This document shows positions 62,213 to 64,000 of a DNA stretch of 64,000 nucleotides, one piece after another. This stretch comes from Bacillus sp. FJAT-42376. GTDB lineage: Bacteria; Bacillota; Bacilli; Bacillales; Bacillaceae. Below the pieces are notes generated by a model. That model saw only the letters and a list, made by a program, of their open reading frames with translations, did no database searches and was not told the origin of the DNA. Position 1 is the stretch's first letter; every line of letters begins with the position of its first letter. The stretch lies in contig NZ_CP033906.1 in assembly GCF_003816055.1 (NCBI RefSeq), positions 3,906,001 through 3,970,000 of the forward strand. The letters are read 5' to 3'. A program made the translations under genes and the position numbers.

Positions 62213-63553
62213 TTACTTCGGCTTGCGGTTGGACATTTCGAGCGATCGTTCTGTTTCTTTTGCTGCCCTGTCCAGCGCTTCAGCGGGAGCTGTTCCCTGG
62301 TAAAGACTTTCCATGCCTGTCACAATCTTCTGTCTCGATTTAGGGAATACTGAAATGAGCGCTCCTTGTGTAGCTGGAGATGATTTTGTTTCTTTAAGCT
62401 GGTCTACCGTTACTTTTAGCTGAGGGTATTTTTCCCACTCTTTTTTCACGATATCTTCCTCATATGCTTTCGGATTGATGGAGAAATATCCGCTATCCAC
62501 ATGCCATTTGGCCTGCACTTTAGGAGTAGATAAGTACTTCATGAAATCCCATGCGCCTTGCTGCTTTTCTTCGTCAATTCCTTTTGACATCCATAGGGAT
62601 GCTCCGCCGATGACAACCCCCTGGCGGTCGACACCGTCCGGTACAGGCAGATAAGCAACACCTACGTCAAACGGTGCATTGTCGACCAATTCTTTAATTC
62701 CGGCAGAGGAGTCAAGAAACATTCCGATCTTTCCTGATTGGAATGCAGCCCGCATATCATCCCAGTTTTGCCCGGTATTATAAAAAGAACCATCTTTATG
62801 CATTTGACTGATTAAATCGAAAACACGTTTCCCTTCCGGTCCGTTAAAGGTCGCCTTATCTGCATCTCCTGTTCGTCCGTTCTCTTTATTGACATACGTA
62901 CCGCCCTGAACAGCGACCATTTCTTCAAAAAACCAGCCGTAATTCAGAATGGAAAACCCTTTTTGGCTGCCTGTTGTTAATGATTTTGCTGCAGTTTTAA
63001 GCTCGCTGTATGTTTGAGGAGCTTTTTCCGGATCAAGACCTGCCTTTTTAAATGCGTCCTTATTGTAGACCAGCACCGGTGTAGAAGAGTTAAAAGGCAT
63101 AGAATATTGTTTGCCGTCTACTGTATAGTAGTTCGAGATGTTCTTTTCCCACTGGGACGTATCAAAGTTGTCTTCATCTATAAACTTTTGAACCGGCTGG
63201 ATCTTTTTGCTGTCAATCATATATTTTGTACCGACTTCAAATGTCTGCATGATCGTTGGAGCGTCAGGTGTTCCTGCAACCGTATTAAATTTTGTAAGGG
63301 ATTCTTCATAGGTCCCCTGGAAAACGGGCTTCACCACTATTTTATCCTGGGATTTATTGTATTCGCTGACGATTTCCTTCAGTGAAGTTTCAAGATCCCC
63401 GGCCATTGAGTGCCAGAAGGTCACTTCTACTTTACCGGACGCATTTTTATTTTCCGGCTGTGTCTTGTCTGTTCCAGACTGTGTCCCGCTGCAGGCAGCA
63501 AGAAACGCAAGCATGAGTGCTGATAGTAATGCCAATACTTTTTTCATTTTCAT
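62213..63553 (-). CDS. ABC transporter substrate-binding lipoprotein (glycerol-3-phosphate/sugar type)
   Basis: ATG 63553 (site AGGAGTG) gives MKMKKVLALLSALMLAFLAAC, a lipoprotein signal with lipobox LAAC. The mature family 1 solute-binding protein has VEVTFWHSMAGDLETSL, ITGASLWMSKG-like IGGASLWMSKGI and the C-terminal LYQGTAPAEALDRAAKE. It resembles UgpB; linkage to a glycerophosphodiesterase supports glycerol-3-phosphate or glycerophosphodiesters as ligand. Needs Lgt (50394-51209) for lipidation. Confidence 0.9.
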   Translation of the reverse strand: MKMKKVLALLSALMLAFLAACSGTQSGTDKTQPENKNASGKVEVTFWHSMAGDLETSLKEIVSEYNKSQDKIVVKPVFQGTYEESLTKFNTVAGTPDAPTIMQTFEVGTKYMIDSKKIQPVQKFIDEDNFDTSQWEKNISNYYTVDGKQYSMPFNSSTPVLVYNKDAFKKAGLDPEKAPQTYSELKTAAKSLTTGSQKGFSILNYGWFFEEMVAVQGGTYVNKENGRTGDADKATFNGPEGKRVFDLISQMHKDGSFYNTGQNWDDMRAAFQSGKIGMFLDSSAGIKELVDNAPFDVGVAYLPVPDGVDRQGVVIGGASLWMSKGIDEEKQQGAWDFMKYLSTPKVQAKWHVDSGYFSINPKAYEEDIVKKEWEKYPQLKVTVDQLKETKSSPATQGALISVFPKSRQKIVTGMESLYQGTAPAEALDRAAKETERSLEMSNRKPK

Positions 63554-63591
63554 TTCACTCCTGTTTTTATATTTATACCGCATATCGCTGT

Positions 63592-64000
63592 TTACTTAAT
63601 GGCTCCCTGGGTTAATCCTTTTTGCAGATGCTTCTGGCCCGCAAAGAGCAGGATCAGGGTTGGAAGAACTACGATCACCGCAGCCGCCATAACTGTCCCC
63701 CACTCAGATGAAACTTCTTGGGACTGCATTTGCTTTAATCCGATTTGTACGGTTCTTACTTTTTCGTTGTTCGTTACGAGAAGAGGCCACAGGTACATAT
63801 TCCAAGTGGTTAAGAAGCCATAAATGGCAAGAGTGATGATGCTTGTCCTCGATACCGGCAGAACCACTCCCCAGAAAAAACGGAAACGGCTGATTCCGGC
63901 TACCTTGGATGCTTCATAAAGCTCGTGCGGAATGGTTTTAAACTGCTGCCTGAGCAAAAAAGTGCCGAATGCCAGTGCGAAAAACGGAATGGTCAGTGAA
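63592..64000 (-). CDS. ABC transporter permease, UgpE/MalG type (5' end outside window)
   Basis: The frame is open to the right edge (about 135 residues visible). The EAA motif HELYEASKVAGISRFRFFWGVVLP and flanking transmembrane helices identify an inner-membrane permease of the carbohydrate-uptake CUT1 family. The upstream visible part reads LTIPFFALAFGTFLLRQQF. It precedes the binding protein gene by 38 bases in the same operon; ends with GLTQGAIK. Confidence 0.92.
   Translation of the reverse strand, partial: SLTIPFFALAFGTFLLRQQFKTIPHELYEASKVAGISRFRFFWGVVLPVSRTSIITLAIYGFLTTWNMYLWPLLVTNNEKVRTVQIGLKQMQSQEVSSEWGTVMAAAVIVVLPTLILLFAGQKHLQKGLTQGAIK

Overview
The window is a chromosomal segment of a low-GC Gram-positive, spore-former-type bacterium of the Bacillaceae (Bacillus/Metabacillus-like). 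Most of it consists of gene blocks that in Bacillus subtilis carry the names secG-est-rnr-smpB-ssrA, cggR-gapA-pgk-tpiA-gpmI-eno, sigL, yvfG, clpP, crh-whiA-glmR(yvcK)-rapZ-yvcI-trxB-yvcD, hisZGDBHAF(IE), hprK-lgt-yvoD-ppaX-yvoF, yvlABCD and uvrBA-csbA. Species cannot be fixed by reading alone.

Layout. 1-4800: stand-alone genes (MgtC-like membrane protein, SH3/amidase cell-wall hydrolase, ferritin, GNAT acetyltransferase, VOC protein, guanine-deaminase-like enzyme). 4808-6100: an unrecognised 430-residue protein. 6263-16213: a roughly 9.9 kb accessory island at the 3' end of ssrA (tmRNA). It is bounded by a perfect 57-bp direct repeat whose right copy is the 3' end of the intact ssrA gene. 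The island holds a surface protein (coiled coil plus NPCBM-like module) behind a sigma-A promoter and a cyclic-di-GMP-I riboswitch, a 5'-truncated group II intron, an IS21-family and an IS3-family element, a frameshifted gene carrying a HEPN-type RX4H motif, a PUA/EVE-like protein, a serine recombinase cut by an amber codon, a degraded XF1762-type phage gene, and a YHYH-domain membrane protein. No intact integrase was seen, so it reads as a decaying mobile element.

16189-31784: ssrA/smpB/rnr/est/secG (trans-translation, RNA decay, secretion), a divergent S66 peptidase, the complete lower-glycolysis operon behind its repressor CggR with a clear CggR operator, a glutaredoxin-like protein and sigma-54. 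31837-40555: yvfG, a possible small RNA, tRNA-Arg(CCG), clpP under a CtsR box, then crh, whiA, glmR, rapZ, yvcI, trxB and yvcD. 40944-47266: the histidine biosynthesis operon, tightly packed, with an N-terminally short HisD. 47503-48188: a satellite array of sixteen 41/42-bp units in front of the his operon. 48273-52165: hprK operon (carbon catabolite control, lipoprotein maturation, pyrophosphatase). 52395-61351: secreted metallophosphoesterase, yvlABCD envelope-stress-type genes, uvrA and uvrB with an SOS box, csbA. 61417-64000: glycerophosphodiesterase and an ABC importer of the glycerol-3-phosphate/sugar class, running off the right edge.

The most unusual items are the ssrA-borne island with its c-di-GMP riboswitch-controlled surface protein, the 41/42-bp satellite upstream of the his operon, the 20-bp phased repeat next to est, related intergenic elements in the glycolytic operon (one apparently internally deleted), and a terminator-ended candidate small RNA downstream of yvfG.
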